Below are positions 56,513-64,000 of a stretch of 64,000 nucleotides of DNA, in pieces. Under the pieces are notes generated by a model. The model did no database searches. It had not been told where the DNA came from and was given only the letters and a program-made list of their open reading frames with translations. A program made the translations under genes and the position numbers. Positions within the stretch are counted from its first letter, which is position 1. The number at the start of each line of letters is the position of its first letter. This stretch comes from Alitabrizicola rongguiensis (GTDB lineage Bacteria; Pseudomonadota; Alphaproteobacteria; Rhodobacterales; Rhodobacteraceae), in the NCBI RefSeq assembly GCF_021491355.1, contig NZ_JAKENF010000003.1, forward strand, positions 124,001 through 188,000, written 5' to 3'.

Positions 56513-57625
56513 ATGCGCGTTGAGCTTCGGAGCTTGGCCCTGGCAGCGTCCATAGCGGCAGCAACGGTCGCGGGATGCAGCCGCCCGCCCGACCTGATCG
56601 GTATCGACGATCCGACCGTGCCGGCGGAATCCATACCGGACGTCACCCGCCACCGCGTATTCATCATCACCACGCGCGCGGCGTCGGAGGTGGTTGGCGC
56701 CTTCTTCTCCGGGCAGCGCGCCCCTGATCTGGGTCTCGCTTCGGTCGACGTGACGGTTCCGCCGACGCATGTGGTCGGCCAGCTGGAGCGTTCGCGGACC
56801 CTGCCGCCCGATCCGCGCAAGTACTTCGCCGTCGTCGATCCGACGGTCTTCCCGAACCGTACCGACTTTGTCGCGCAGATGGACCGGGAGTTGCGCACGC
56901 GCACGCCTGCCGAGCGCAAGGTGCTGCTCTTTGTCCACGGCTACAACAACACGACCAGCGACGCGGTCCTGCGCCTGACGCAGTTCGTTCAGGACACGAG
57001 CTATTCCGGTGTGCCGGTCCTGTTCACCTGGGCCTCGGCGGCAAGTGCGCCCCGCTATGTCTATGACATGAACAGCGCGCTGGTGGCGCGGGCCAAGATC
57101 CCGCAGATGGGCGCGATCCTGCAACAGACGAACGCACGGGACGTCGATATCTTTGCCCATTCGATGGGCTGTCTCCTGACGATGGAAGGGCTGGTTGATG
57201 CGGCCCAGGACGGCCGTCTGGGCAACATGACGCGGATCAAGCACATCATCCTTGCCGCGCCGGATATCGACCTTGACCTGTTCCGCTCCCAGTTGTCGCA
57301 GCTGCCGGAGTCGGTTCGCAACAAGATCTATATCCTCGTCTCCAAGGACGACGCCGCGTTGCGCTTCTCACGCGTGATCGCGGGCGGTGTGCCGCGGGTC
57401 GGGGCGACGGATGCTGCCGTGCTTGAACAGCTGGGGGTGACCGTCATCGACCTGTCCCAGGTCGACGATTCCTCGTCCGGCAGCCATTCGAAGTTTGCGG
57501 GGTCCCCTGAAGTGGTGCAACTGATCGGGGCCGGACTCAGCCGCTCGACCAGGTTCGGGGTGGAGGGCAGCCAGCCGCTCGACAGGATTCTGAACGGGGT
57601 GCCGATCCGCATCTTCGGGCAATGA
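56513..57625 (+). CDS. alpha/beta-hydrolase lipoprotein (DUF900)
   Basis: A 370-residue protein. MRVELRSLALAASIAAATVAGC has a lipobox (VAGC). The hydrolase part shows LLFVHGYNNTTSDAVLR and the nucleophile elbow FAHSMGC, matching DUF900. GAGG (56503-56506) six bases upstream supports the ATG at 56513; ATG 56501 in the same frame is possible. Convergent with the AEC gene. Confidence 0.85.
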   Translation: MRVELRSLALAASIAAATVAGCSRPPDLIGIDDPTVPAESIPDVTRHRVFIITTRAASEVVGAFFSGQRAPDLGLASVDVTVPPTHVVGQLERSRTLPPDPRKYFAVVDPTVFPNRTDFVAQMDRELRTRTPAERKVLLFVHGYNNTTSDAVLRLTQFVQDTSYSGVPVLFTWASAASAPRYVYDMNSALVARAKIPQMGAILQQTNARDVDIFAHSMGCLLTMEGLVDAAQDGRLGNMTRIKHIILAAPDIDLDLFRSQLSQLPESVRNKIYILVSKDDAALRFSRVIAGGVPRVGATDAAVLEQLGVTVIDLSQVDDSSSGSHSKFAGSPEVVQLIGAGLSRSTRFGVEGSQPLDRILNGVPIRIFGQ

Positions 57626-57638
57626 TCCCGAGGCGGCT

Positions 57639-58577
57639 TCAGGGCAGGATCTGGAGCCAGAACCAAATCGAGAGCATCGAAGCGAAGGTGGCCAGCAGCA
57701 CGGCGGATGCGGCCACCCTCATGCCCACGCCATACATCGCGGCGAACATGTAGGCATTGACCCCCGGCGGCATTGCCGCGGTCATCACCGCCGAACGGAG
57801 ATGCGCGGTGTCGAGCGCGAAGACATGCCGGGCCAGCAGGTAGGTCAGGGCAGGATGCAACATCAGGGAAATCGCGCAGACCATTGCAATCGTGCGCAGA
57901 TCGCCTTCGGGGCGGTACCTCAGAAGCACGCCGCCCAGCCCGAACAGCGCGGCCGGGATCGCCGATTTCCCCAGCATGTCCACGCCGGCCATGATCGCCA
58001 CCGGCTGCGGCAGGCCGGAGAGGTTCACCAGCAGGCCGGAGACCACGCCCAGCACCATCGGCTGGGTGAAGATGCCCTTCAGGACCTGGCGGACCAACGC
58101 ACGCGCGGCGAGGTTCCGACCGTGGCTCTGCGCCAGTTCCATTATTGTGATGCCGAAAATGTAGAGCGTCGGCGCATGGATCGACAGGATCACGTAGTTG
58201 CCGGCCAGCGCGTCATGTCCGTAGGCGCGTTCGGTGATCGGCAGGCCGAGGAGCAGTGAATTCGAGAAGTAGCTGGCAAAGCCGATGGCCACGCTGTCGA
58301 TCACCGGGCGGCGGAAGAGCAGGCGCGCCCCCAGATAGCCTGCGGCAAAACTTGCGAAGGCGGCGATGAAGAACGACCCGAGCAGGCCGAAGTCGTAGTT
58401 CGCCCCGAGGTCGAGCGTCGCGATTGACTTGAACAGCAGGCAGGGCACCGCGAAGTTCTGCGCATAGCGCATCACGCCATCGACCGTCTGTTCCTTGAAA
58501 AGCCCGGCCCGCGCCGCCGCATAGCCCAGACCGATGACCACGAAGACCGGAAAGATGACGTCGATGAGGGCGTTCAT
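57639..58577 (-). CDS. AEC family transporter
   Basis: A 312-residue inner-membrane protein with about ten helices of the auxin efflux carrier/malonate transporter type (VIGLGYAAARAGLFKEQTVDGVMRYAQNFAVPCLLFKSIA). Last gene of the minus-strand operon. ATGA overlap with the PhnP-like gene. Substrate unknown. Confidence 0.88.
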   Translation of the reverse strand: MNALIDVIFPVFVVIGLGYAAARAGLFKEQTVDGVMRYAQNFAVPCLLFKSIATLDLGANYDFGLLGSFFIAAFASFAAGYLGARLLFRRPVIDSVAIGFASYFSNSLLLGLPITERAYGHDALAGNYVILSIHAPTLYIFGITIMELAQSHGRNLAARALVRQVLKGIFTQPMVLGVVSGLLVNLSGLPQPVAIMAGVDMLGKSAIPAALFGLGGVLLRYRPEGDLRTIAMVCAISLMLHPALTYLLARHVFALDTAHLRSAVMTAAMPPGVNAYMFAAMYGVGMRVAASAVLLATFASMLSIWFWLQILP

Positions 58578-59368
58578 TCAGCTGCGGTCTCGACCACCAT
58601 GCCATCGAAGGCGGGAACGATCCCGGGCGGAAGCTCGGCCTCGAGCGTCGCGTAGTCGAGGTCGATATGCATGTTGGTGATGACTGCGTGGCGCGGTTGC
58701 ACCCGCGCGATCCATTCCAGTGTCAGCGCCAGATGCGCATGGGTCGGATGCGGCGTGCGGCGCAGGGCATCGACAATCCAGACATCGAGCCCTTCGAGAT
58801 GGTGCCAGACCTCGTCAGGGATCCGGACTACGTCAGGCAGGTAGGCGAGATCGTTGATGCGGAAGCCGAGCGCCTCGATCGAGCCGTGATCGACACGGAA
58901 GGGCTGGAAGGTCAGCGCCCCGCCCGGGCCCTCGATGGTGAAGGGACCATGGATCGTGTGCATGTCGAGGATCGGCGGATAGGGAGATCCCTCGGGCTGC
59001 ACGAAGGCATAGCCGAAGCGGGAGTAGAGCGCCTCCTGCGTCTGCGGATCGGCCCAGACCGGAAGGCGCCGGCGCAGGTTGAAGACCACCTGCCGCAGGT
59101 CGTCGATGCCGTGGACATGGTCGGCATGGGCATGAGTATAGACGACGGCATCCAGTGCGCCCACGCCGGCATCCAGCAGCTGGTCGCGCATGTCGGGCGA
59201 GGTGTCGATCAGCACGCGGGTCGTACCCTCGGCGCCGATGCGCTCAACCAAAAGCGAGCAGCGGCGGCGGTAGTTCTTGGGGTTCGACGGATCGCAGTCG
59301 CCCCAGAGCCCGCCAAGGCGAGGAACGCCGCCGGAAGAGCCACAGCCGAGGATCGTCGCGCGCAGCAT
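58574..59368 (-). CDS. MBL-fold metallo-hydrolase, PhnP-like
   Basis: A 264-residue metallo-beta-lactamase-fold protein. The metal motif HAHADH is at residues 79-84; GCGSSGGVPR near the N-terminus is conserved in PhnP-type phosphodiesterases. It lies between tatD and the AEC gene with one-base overlap to tatD, as in other alphaproteobacteria. Substrate not proven. Confidence 0.87.
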   Translation of the reverse strand: MLRATILGCGSSGGVPRLGGLWGDCDPSNPKNYRRRCSLLVERIGAEGTTRVLIDTSPDMRDQLLDAGVGALDAVVYTHAHADHVHGIDDLRQVVFNLRRRLPVWADPQTQEALYSRFGYAFVQPEGSPYPPILDMHTIHGPFTIEGPGGALTFQPFRVDHGSIEALGFRINDLAYLPDVVRIPDEVWHHLEGLDVWIVDALRRTPHPTHAHLALTLEWIARVQPRHAVITNMHIDLDYATLEAELPPGIVPAFDGMVVETAAE

Positions 59369-60177
59369 CAGGCCGCCTTCGCCGCCCGCGCGGCCTTGGA
59401 GAAGAGCCGGTCGAAATTTGCGCTGGTCTGGCGCGCAAATTCGGCAAGCGGCATGCCATAGACTTCGGCCCCGACCTTGGCGGTGTGGGCGGTATAGGCC
59501 GGCTCGTTGCGTTTGCCCCTGTGGGGCGGCGGGGCAAGATAGGGGCTGTCGGTTTCCAGCAGGATCCGGTCCACCGGAGCGGCGGCGAAGATCGCCCTCA
59601 GGTCGCCCGATTTCGGAAAGGCGGCGATGCCCGACATCGACAGGTAGAAGCCGAGATCGAGGGCGGCCTCGGCAAGGGCCGCGGTCGAGGAGAAGCAGTG
59701 CATGACGCAGGGATAGGCGCCGGCGCGGAATTCCTCGGTCAGGATGCGGGCCATGTCGTCGTCGGCGTCGCGGGCATGGATGATGAGCGGCAGGCCGGTA
59801 CGGCGCGCTGCCTCGATATGGATGCGGAGGCTCTCCTGCTGGATGACCTTGCTCTCTGCGGTGTAGTGGTAGTCGAGCCCGGTCTCGCCGATGCCGACCA
59901 TCTTCGGATGCCGCGACAGCGCGACGAGTTCCTCAACCGTGGCAAGGGGTTCCTCGGCGGCGCTCATCGGATGGGTGCCGGCGGCGTAGAACACGCCCTC
60001 ATGCGCTTCGGCGATCGCGCGGACCTGCGGTTCGTTCTTCAGCCGCGTGCAGATCGTCACCATCCGGGTCACCCCGGCCGCGCGGGCGCGGGCGATGACC
60101 TGCGGGAGTTCGCCGTTGAAGTCGGGGAAATCGAGGTGGCAGTGGCTGTCGACGATTTCGGGCGGAGTGGGGGTCAT
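59368..60177 (-). CDS. tatD: TatD family deoxyribonuclease/hydrolase
   Basis: A 269-residue TIM-barrel metal-dependent hydrolase (TatD/YcfH). VDSHCHLDFPDF is the N-terminal metal motif, GIGETGLDYHY the next, and LLETDSPYLAP the C-terminal. ATG at 60177 begins MTPTPPEIVDSH; the longer frame upstream overlaps holB. Follows holB by 7 bp. Confidence 0.92.
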   Translation of the reverse strand: MTPTPPEIVDSHCHLDFPDFNGELPQVIARARAAGVTRMVTICTRLKNEPQVRAIAEAHEGVFYAAGTHPMSAAEEPLATVEELVALSRHPKMVGIGETGLDYHYTAESKVIQQESLRIHIEAARRTGLPLIIHARDADDDMARILTEEFRAGAYPCVMHCFSSTAALAEAALDLGFYLSMSGIAAFPKSGDLRAIFAAAPVDRILLETDSPYLAPPPHRGKRNEPAYTAHTAKVGAEVYGMPLAEFARQTSANFDRLFSKAARAAKAA

Positions 60178-60184
60178 GCGGGGC

Positions 60185-61324
60185 TCACCTCGGGGCGAGC
60201 TTGCCCGCCGTCTCGTCGATCCTGAGCACCATATCCATGAGAAGCGCGGCAGGGTCAAGGTTGACCGCCCGCCCGCGCCGCGCCCGTTGGCCAAGTGTCT
60301 GGGCAAGGTCGGCCCAGGTCAGTGCCGCCTGCGGATTGGGCGACAGGCGTTCGATCACCCGCGCCTCGCCCGGCGCCGCTTCGGAGGGCATCTCGCCGGT
60401 TGCACCGAACCGGGCGAGGCGGGCCAGGAACAGGTCCATGAGCCGAAGGATCAGGTCAAAGCGCGCTTCGGCCCCACGACCCGCGCCCGCCTCGGCCAGC
60501 GCCAGCGCCCGTGGGCGATCGAGCCGGGGCAGGGTGGCCATCAGTGCGATCAGGTCGGCGTAAAGCTTCAGCCCGTCGAGGTTGGCGATGCGGATCGCCT
60601 CTCCGACCGAGCCGCCAGACAGTTCCGCCAGAGCCTCGGGGGCATCGGTCTCGCCGCCTGCGGCCGTCAGGGCCGCCGCCATGTCCTCCGGTCCCAGAGC
60701 GGCGAGCCTGAGTTCGCGGCAGCGCGAGCGGATCGTCGGCAAAAGGCGCGACGGCTGGTGGCTGATGAGGAGCAGGGTTGCGTCCTGCGGCGGTTCCTCG
60801 AGAATCTTTAGGACTCCGTTCGAGGCCTGCACGTTCATCTCGTCGGCGGCGTCGATGATTACCACCCGACGCCCGCCATCGGCGGCGGACATCTGGAAGA
60901 AGTGTTTCACTTTTCGAACTTCATCGATGCGGATCTCGGCCGAGAGACCCGATCCACTATCATTTTCCCCACGCCGCAGCAGAAAAAGCCCCGGTTCGCC
61001 CAATGACCTGGTGCGCCGCGCAACGGGGTGGTCCGCGGGGATGTCCAGCGTCTCGGGCGGGGGTGGGGCGAACATGCCGCCATCGTCGGCAGGCGTGGCC
61101 AGAAGGAAGCGCGCGATCTTCCACGCGAGCGTCGCCTTGCCCACACCGCGCGGTCCGGTCAGAAGCCAGCCGTGATGCAGCCGCCCCCGACGATAGCTGT
61201 CGAGGAAGGCAGCCTCTGCCGCCGCCTGCCCGTAGAGATGCCCGGTTTCGCGGGGATGCGGAGCGCCTTCCACCCGGTCGGGCTCGGGCAGCGCCTCGAC
61301 CTCGGCTGCGGGCGCGCGGGCCAT
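60185..61324 (-). CDS. holB: DNA polymerase III subunit delta'
   Basis: A 379-residue AAA-type clamp-loader subunit. Walker A GPRGVGKAT (about residues 57-65) is present, with VVIIDAADEMNVQASNGVLKILEEPP, the delta' signature. Overlaps tmk by four bases. Works in loading the beta clamp. Confidence 0.9.
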   Translation of the reverse strand: MARAPAAEVEALPEPDRVEGAPHPRETGHLYGQAAAEAAFLDSYRRGRLHHGWLLTGPRGVGKATLAWKIARFLLATPADDGGMFAPPPPETLDIPADHPVARRTRSLGEPGLFLLRRGENDSGSGLSAEIRIDEVRKVKHFFQMSAADGGRRVVIIDAADEMNVQASNGVLKILEEPPQDATLLLISHQPSRLLPTIRSRCRELRLAALGPEDMAAALTAAGGETDAPEALAELSGGSVGEAIRIANLDGLKLYADLIALMATLPRLDRPRALALAEAGAGRGAEARFDLILRLMDLFLARLARFGATGEMPSEAAPGEARVIERLSPNPQAALTWADLAQTLGQRARRGRAVNLDPAALLMDMVLRIDETAGKLAPR

Positions 61325-61956
61325 CAGCGCGCCGCCAGCCGGGCAAGCGCCGCCGCCTCGACCCGCACCGCCACCTCGTCCTCGCTCCCGCTGCCATCGA
61401 TGACGGCAAAGCGGGCGGGATCGCGGGCTGCGAGGGCAAGGAAACCGGCGCGGGTCTGCTCCTGAACTGCAAGGCCCATATCCTCGAACCTCTGCTCGGG
61501 ACCGCTGCGGCCCTTGGCGCGGGCCAGGCCTTGTGCCGGGTCCATGTCGATAAGCACGGTCAGGTCGGGTTCCTGTCCGATTATCAGCGAGTGGAGGCGG
61601 TCGACCATCTCGGTCAGGTCACCGCGGGTCAGGCCCTGATAGACGCGGGTGGAATCGGCGAAACGGTCGGTGATGACGACCTCGCCCCGGGCGAGGGCCG
61701 GACGGATCGTCTTTTCCAGATGGTCGCGGCGGGCGGCGGTGAAGAGCAGGATCTCGGTCTCGGCCGACCAGCGGTCGGGATCGCCTTCCAGCACCAGCCG
61801 GCGGATTTCCTCGGCGCCGGGGCTGCCGCCCGGTTCGCGGGTCAGGACGACCGTGTGCCCAGATTGGCGCAGACGCTCGGCCAGCCGGCGCGCCTGGGTG
61901 GATTTTCCAGATCCGTCGATGCCTTCGAAGCTGATGAAAAGGCCCGGATTGCCCAT
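61324..61956 (-). CDS. tmk: thymidylate kinase
   Basis: A 210-residue dTMP kinase. The P-loop is FEGIDGSGKSTQ (residues 8-19), then TREPGG and DRFADSTRVYQG. The start at 61956 (MGNPGLFISFEG) is preferred over an upstream in-frame start inside dacC. Its upstream neighbour dacC ends 1 bp away. Confidence 0.95.
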   Translation of the reverse strand: MGNPGLFISFEGIDGSGKSTQARRLAERLRQSGHTVVLTREPGGSPGAEEIRRLVLEGDPDRWSAETEILLFTAARRDHLEKTIRPALARGEVVITDRFADSTRVYQGLTRGDLTEMVDRLHSLIIGQEPDLTVLIDMDPAQGLARAKGRSGPEQRFEDMGLAVQEQTRAGFLALAARDPARFAVIDGSGSEDEVAVRVEAAALARLAAR

Positions 61957-61957
61957 C

Positions 61958-63112
61958 TCAGCTGGCTGGCGCCTGTTCCATGTAGCGCTGCAACAGCACG
62001 TTTGCCGCCGTGCCAAGACGCGAGATAAAGCCTGCCTTGCCAACTTCCGTTTCGGTCACCAGCGGCAGGCGGGCATCGGGAAGATCGGGGACGTGGATCA
62101 CCAGCTCGGCCGCCTGCGTGCCGGCCGGGATCGGCGCCATGAGCGGGCCGGTATAGCTGACCTCGGCCGTCACCGCCTCCTGCACCTGCGACGGCACGAG
62201 CAGCGAGATATCCTCTGCCGGCACCAGCCCGACCGAAGGCGCGTCGCCCAGCCAGACATTGGCCGAGGCGATGCGCTGGCCCTTCTTGGCGACGGTCTTC
62301 TCGACGAACTGGCGGAAGGCCCAGTTGACGATCTTCTCGGCTTCCTGGGACCGGGCGGTGTCGCTTGGCAGGCCGCTGATCACGAGGATGATGCGGCGGT
62401 CGCCCTGCACGACCGATCCGACAAGGCCATAGCCCGCTTCGGTCGTGTGCCCGGTCTTCAGGCCATCCGCGCCGATGTTCAGCTTCAGAAGCGGGTTGCG
62501 GTTGAAGCGGTTGGCGGGCGAGCGGTCCTTGTAGTCGAATTCGGTCTCCTTGAAGACCGCGTATTCCTCGGGGAACTGGGTGATGAGGCGCAGGGCGAGG
62601 ATGCCTAGGTCATGCATGCTCATGCGCTGGCCAGGGTCGGGCCAGCCCGAGGCGTTGGCGAAGGTCGAATTGGTCATGCCAAGCGCCTGCGCCCGCTCGG
62701 TCATCTGGCGGGCAAAGGCCTCTTCCGACCCCGCAAGCCCTTCGGCCACGACGACGCAGGCATCGTTGCCTGAATTGATGATGATGCCGTGGATCAGTTC
62801 GCGCACGCTCGGCCGGTCCAGTTCGTTCAGGAACATGGTCGAGCCTTCCATCGACTTCGCCTTGGTCGAGACGGCAAAGGTCGTATCCATCGTGACGCGG
62901 CCGTCCTGAAGCGCCTCGAACAGCATGTTCAGGGTCATCAGCTTCGACATCGAGGCGGGCGGCAGCGGCACGTTGGCATTCTTGTCCATAAGCACGGTCT
63001 GCGTCCCGACGTCATAGACCCAAGCCGAGGTCGCCGCCGTTTCGAAGGCCCGTGCGGGCAGGGCCATCACGACAAGCGCGGCAAGCGTCAGGCGGAGGAG
63101 GCGTTTGAACAT
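61958..63112 (-). CDS. dacC: D-alanyl-D-alanine carboxypeptidase (PBP5-type)
   Basis: A 384-residue exported serine peptidase trimming peptidoglycan pentapeptides. Signal peptide MFKRLLRLTLAALVVMALPA. SxxK is Ser54-Lys57, SxN is Ser114-Gly-Asn116, KTG is Lys219-Gly221. C-terminal beta domain from about residue 275. Gap to the SPOR gene 23 bp. Symbol is approximate among dacA/dacC paralogues. Confidence 0.9.
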   Translation of the reverse strand: MFKRLLRLTLAALVVMALPARAFETAATSAWVYDVGTQTVLMDKNANVPLPPASMSKLMTLNMLFEALQDGRVTMDTTFAVSTKAKSMEGSTMFLNELDRPSVRELIHGIIINSGNDACVVVAEGLAGSEEAFARQMTERAQALGMTNSTFANASGWPDPGQRMSMHDLGILALRLITQFPEEYAVFKETEFDYKDRSPANRFNRNPLLKLNIGADGLKTGHTTEAGYGLVGSVVQGDRRIILVISGLPSDTARSQEAEKIVNWAFRQFVEKTVAKKGQRIASANVWLGDAPSVGLVPAEDISLLVPSQVQEAVTAEVSYTGPLMAPIPAGTQAAELVIHVPDLPDARLPLVTETEVGKAGFISRLGTAANVLLQRYMEQAPAS

Positions 63113-63135
63113 GCGTCCGGTCCTTTCAACAGTCG

Positions 63136-64000
63136 TCAGCGCGACACGTAATACGCGTCCTTGAACCCAAGCCCCTTGACCTTGGCCATCAGCGCCTCGC
63201 GTTCGGCGGGGGTGTTGGCCGGCCCGGCGACGACGGTCCAGAAGATCTTGCCGTTGCTGCGCTCGGTGCGCACGGTGGCAGAGCTGCCGGCCTTTTTCAC
63301 CATCTCTGCGGCCCGGTTTGCGTTGGCCTCGACGCTGAAGATGCCGAGCTGGATCATGCTCTTGCCGCCAGATGCCGCGGGGGTGGCCGGTGCCGGCGCC
63401 TTGGCAGGGGCAGGTTTAGCGGCGGTGGTGGCAGTGGCGAGCGGCGCCGTCGCGACCGCGGCCGGAGCAGCGCTCGAAGGCTTGGCTCCGGGGGCTGCCG
63501 CGTCCGCAGTTGCCGTTGCCGCATCAGCCTCGGGCGTCTTGTCGCGCTGCCACCAGCGTTTCTTCTTGGGCGGTTCGGCGGTTGCCTCGGCTTCGGCGCC
63601 CGCGGTGGCTGGAGCAGCAGTGGCGGCCGCAGCAGTCGCCATCGCCGCGCCAGCGGCTGCAGGTTTCGCGGCGGGCTTTGCCTCGGCCTTGTCGATTGCG
63701 GCCGAAACGGCGGTCGCATCCATTCCTTCGGCACTGACCGTTTCGGCCGAGTCGAGGATCGGAGCGGCCGCTGCATCCGCGGCGGGGCCTTCCTCGCGCC
63801 GGAGCGCCGTGATGTTCAGTTTGGCCGGCTTGCCCGCGATCATGCCGAGCGCATCGGCCGCGTCCGAGGAGATCTGGATCTTCGGCCCGGGATTGTCGCG
63901 TTCTCGCCGGAACAGGGCGCCGATGACGAACTTGCCGTTGTCGGTGTTGCGGATGATGACACGTTCGGGGTCCTTCGCATCAGGCGAGGCCGCCCAGACG
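63136..64000 (-). CDS. SPOR-domain protein, RlpA-like N-terminus (5' end outside window)
   Basis: Continuous minus frame from the window edge to the stop at 63136. The first visible part, up to RNTDNGKFVIGALFRRERDN and IQISSDAADALGM, resembles the double-psi barrel of RlpA-type proteins. A long Ala/Thr/Pro/Lys-rich linker follows, then a C-terminal SPOR domain (SMIQLGIFSVEANANRAAEMV ... FWTVVAGP), which binds denuded peptidoglycan at division sites. Signal/lipobox must lie beyond the window. Immediately upstream of dacC. Confidence 0.85.
   Translation of the reverse strand, partial: VWAASPDAKDPERVIIRNTDNGKFVIGALFRRERDNPGPKIQISSDAADALGMIAGKPAKLNITALRREEGPAADAAAAPILDSAETVSAEGMDATAVSAAIDKAEAKPAAKPAAAGAAMATAAAATAAPATAGAEAEATAEPPKKKRWWQRDKTPEADAATATADAAAPGAKPSSAAPAAVATAPLATATTAAKPAPAKAPAPATPAASGGKSMIQLGIFSVEANANRAAEMVKKAGSSATVRTERSNGKIFWTVVAGPANTPAEREALMAKVKGLGFKDAYYVSR

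Overview
The window is about 64 kb of GC-rich DNA with short intergenic gaps and many ATGA/TGATG stop-start overlaps. Gene content points to an alphaproteobacterium of the Rhodobacterales/Rhodobacteraceae: a 14-subunit nuo operon with accessory ORFs between the subunits, then birA-coaX-RNase J; a VPLPA-CTERM protein; IalB; DUF1127 proteins; a Hint-domain protein; and DUF1194, DUF2239 and DUF3772 proteins. The genus cannot be fixed from the sequence alone. No tRNA, rRNA, CRISPR array, transposase, integrase or phage gene was seen.

Layout. 1-2419 (minus): a truncated DegT-type aminotransferase, an MFS exporter and a phosphoglycolate-phosphatase-like HAD enzyme. 2505-6363 (plus): glmU-glmS for UDP-GlcNAc supply, translationally coupled to an AlkD-like protein, ending at a perfect hairpin. 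6428-7027 (minus): an OmpW porin with a near-consensus FNR box upstream. 7244-7651: a DUF1622 membrane protein. 7916-29187 (plus): nuoA-N with eight extra genes inserted (a small membrane protein, two paralogous lipoproteins, a DUF3291 protein, a 58-aa protein, a third lipoprotein, a 195-aa protein of atypical composition and a carboxymuconolactone-decarboxylase-like protein), then birA, coaX and rnj, closed by a strong bidirectional terminator. 29255-31639 (minus): an RhlE-type DEAD-box helicase with a structured leader, and an unknown protein.

31727-40397 holds small, mostly single genes: OsmC, IalB, the VPLPA-CTERM protein, prfC, a Hint protein, a degenerate SDR, and a GIY-YIG/DUF2239 divergent pair with a palindromic operator, next to a WYL regulator. 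40596-42471 is tatABC followed by a DUF815 ATPase. 43353-43927 holds a DUF1127 protein and a small membrane protein. 44397-50825 (plus) holds a BTAD/TPR regulator, then a cysteine synthase, DUF3772-MscS channel and AlaX cluster. 50831-57625 holds a 57-aa membrane protein, a Crp/Fnr regulator, a second DUF1127 protein, a DUF1194 protein, an SbmA/BacA-like ABC protein with an eroded ATPase domain, an M20 hydrolase and a DUF900 lipoprotein.

57639-64000 is one minus-strand operon: SPOR protein (5' end outside the window), dacC, tmk, holB, tatD, a PhnP-like hydrolase and an AEC transporter. The tmk-holB-tatD-MBL order is a familiar alphaproteobacterial arrangement.

Most of the window is core metabolism. 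I did not find a multi-gene defence, secretion or biosynthetic system that I would call new. The best leads are small: the accessory lipoproteins inside the nuo operon, the NuoE C-terminal fusion, a leader that could sequester the helicase ribosome binding site, the tandem perfect palindromes at 38681-38728, and several enzymes lacking catalytic residues.
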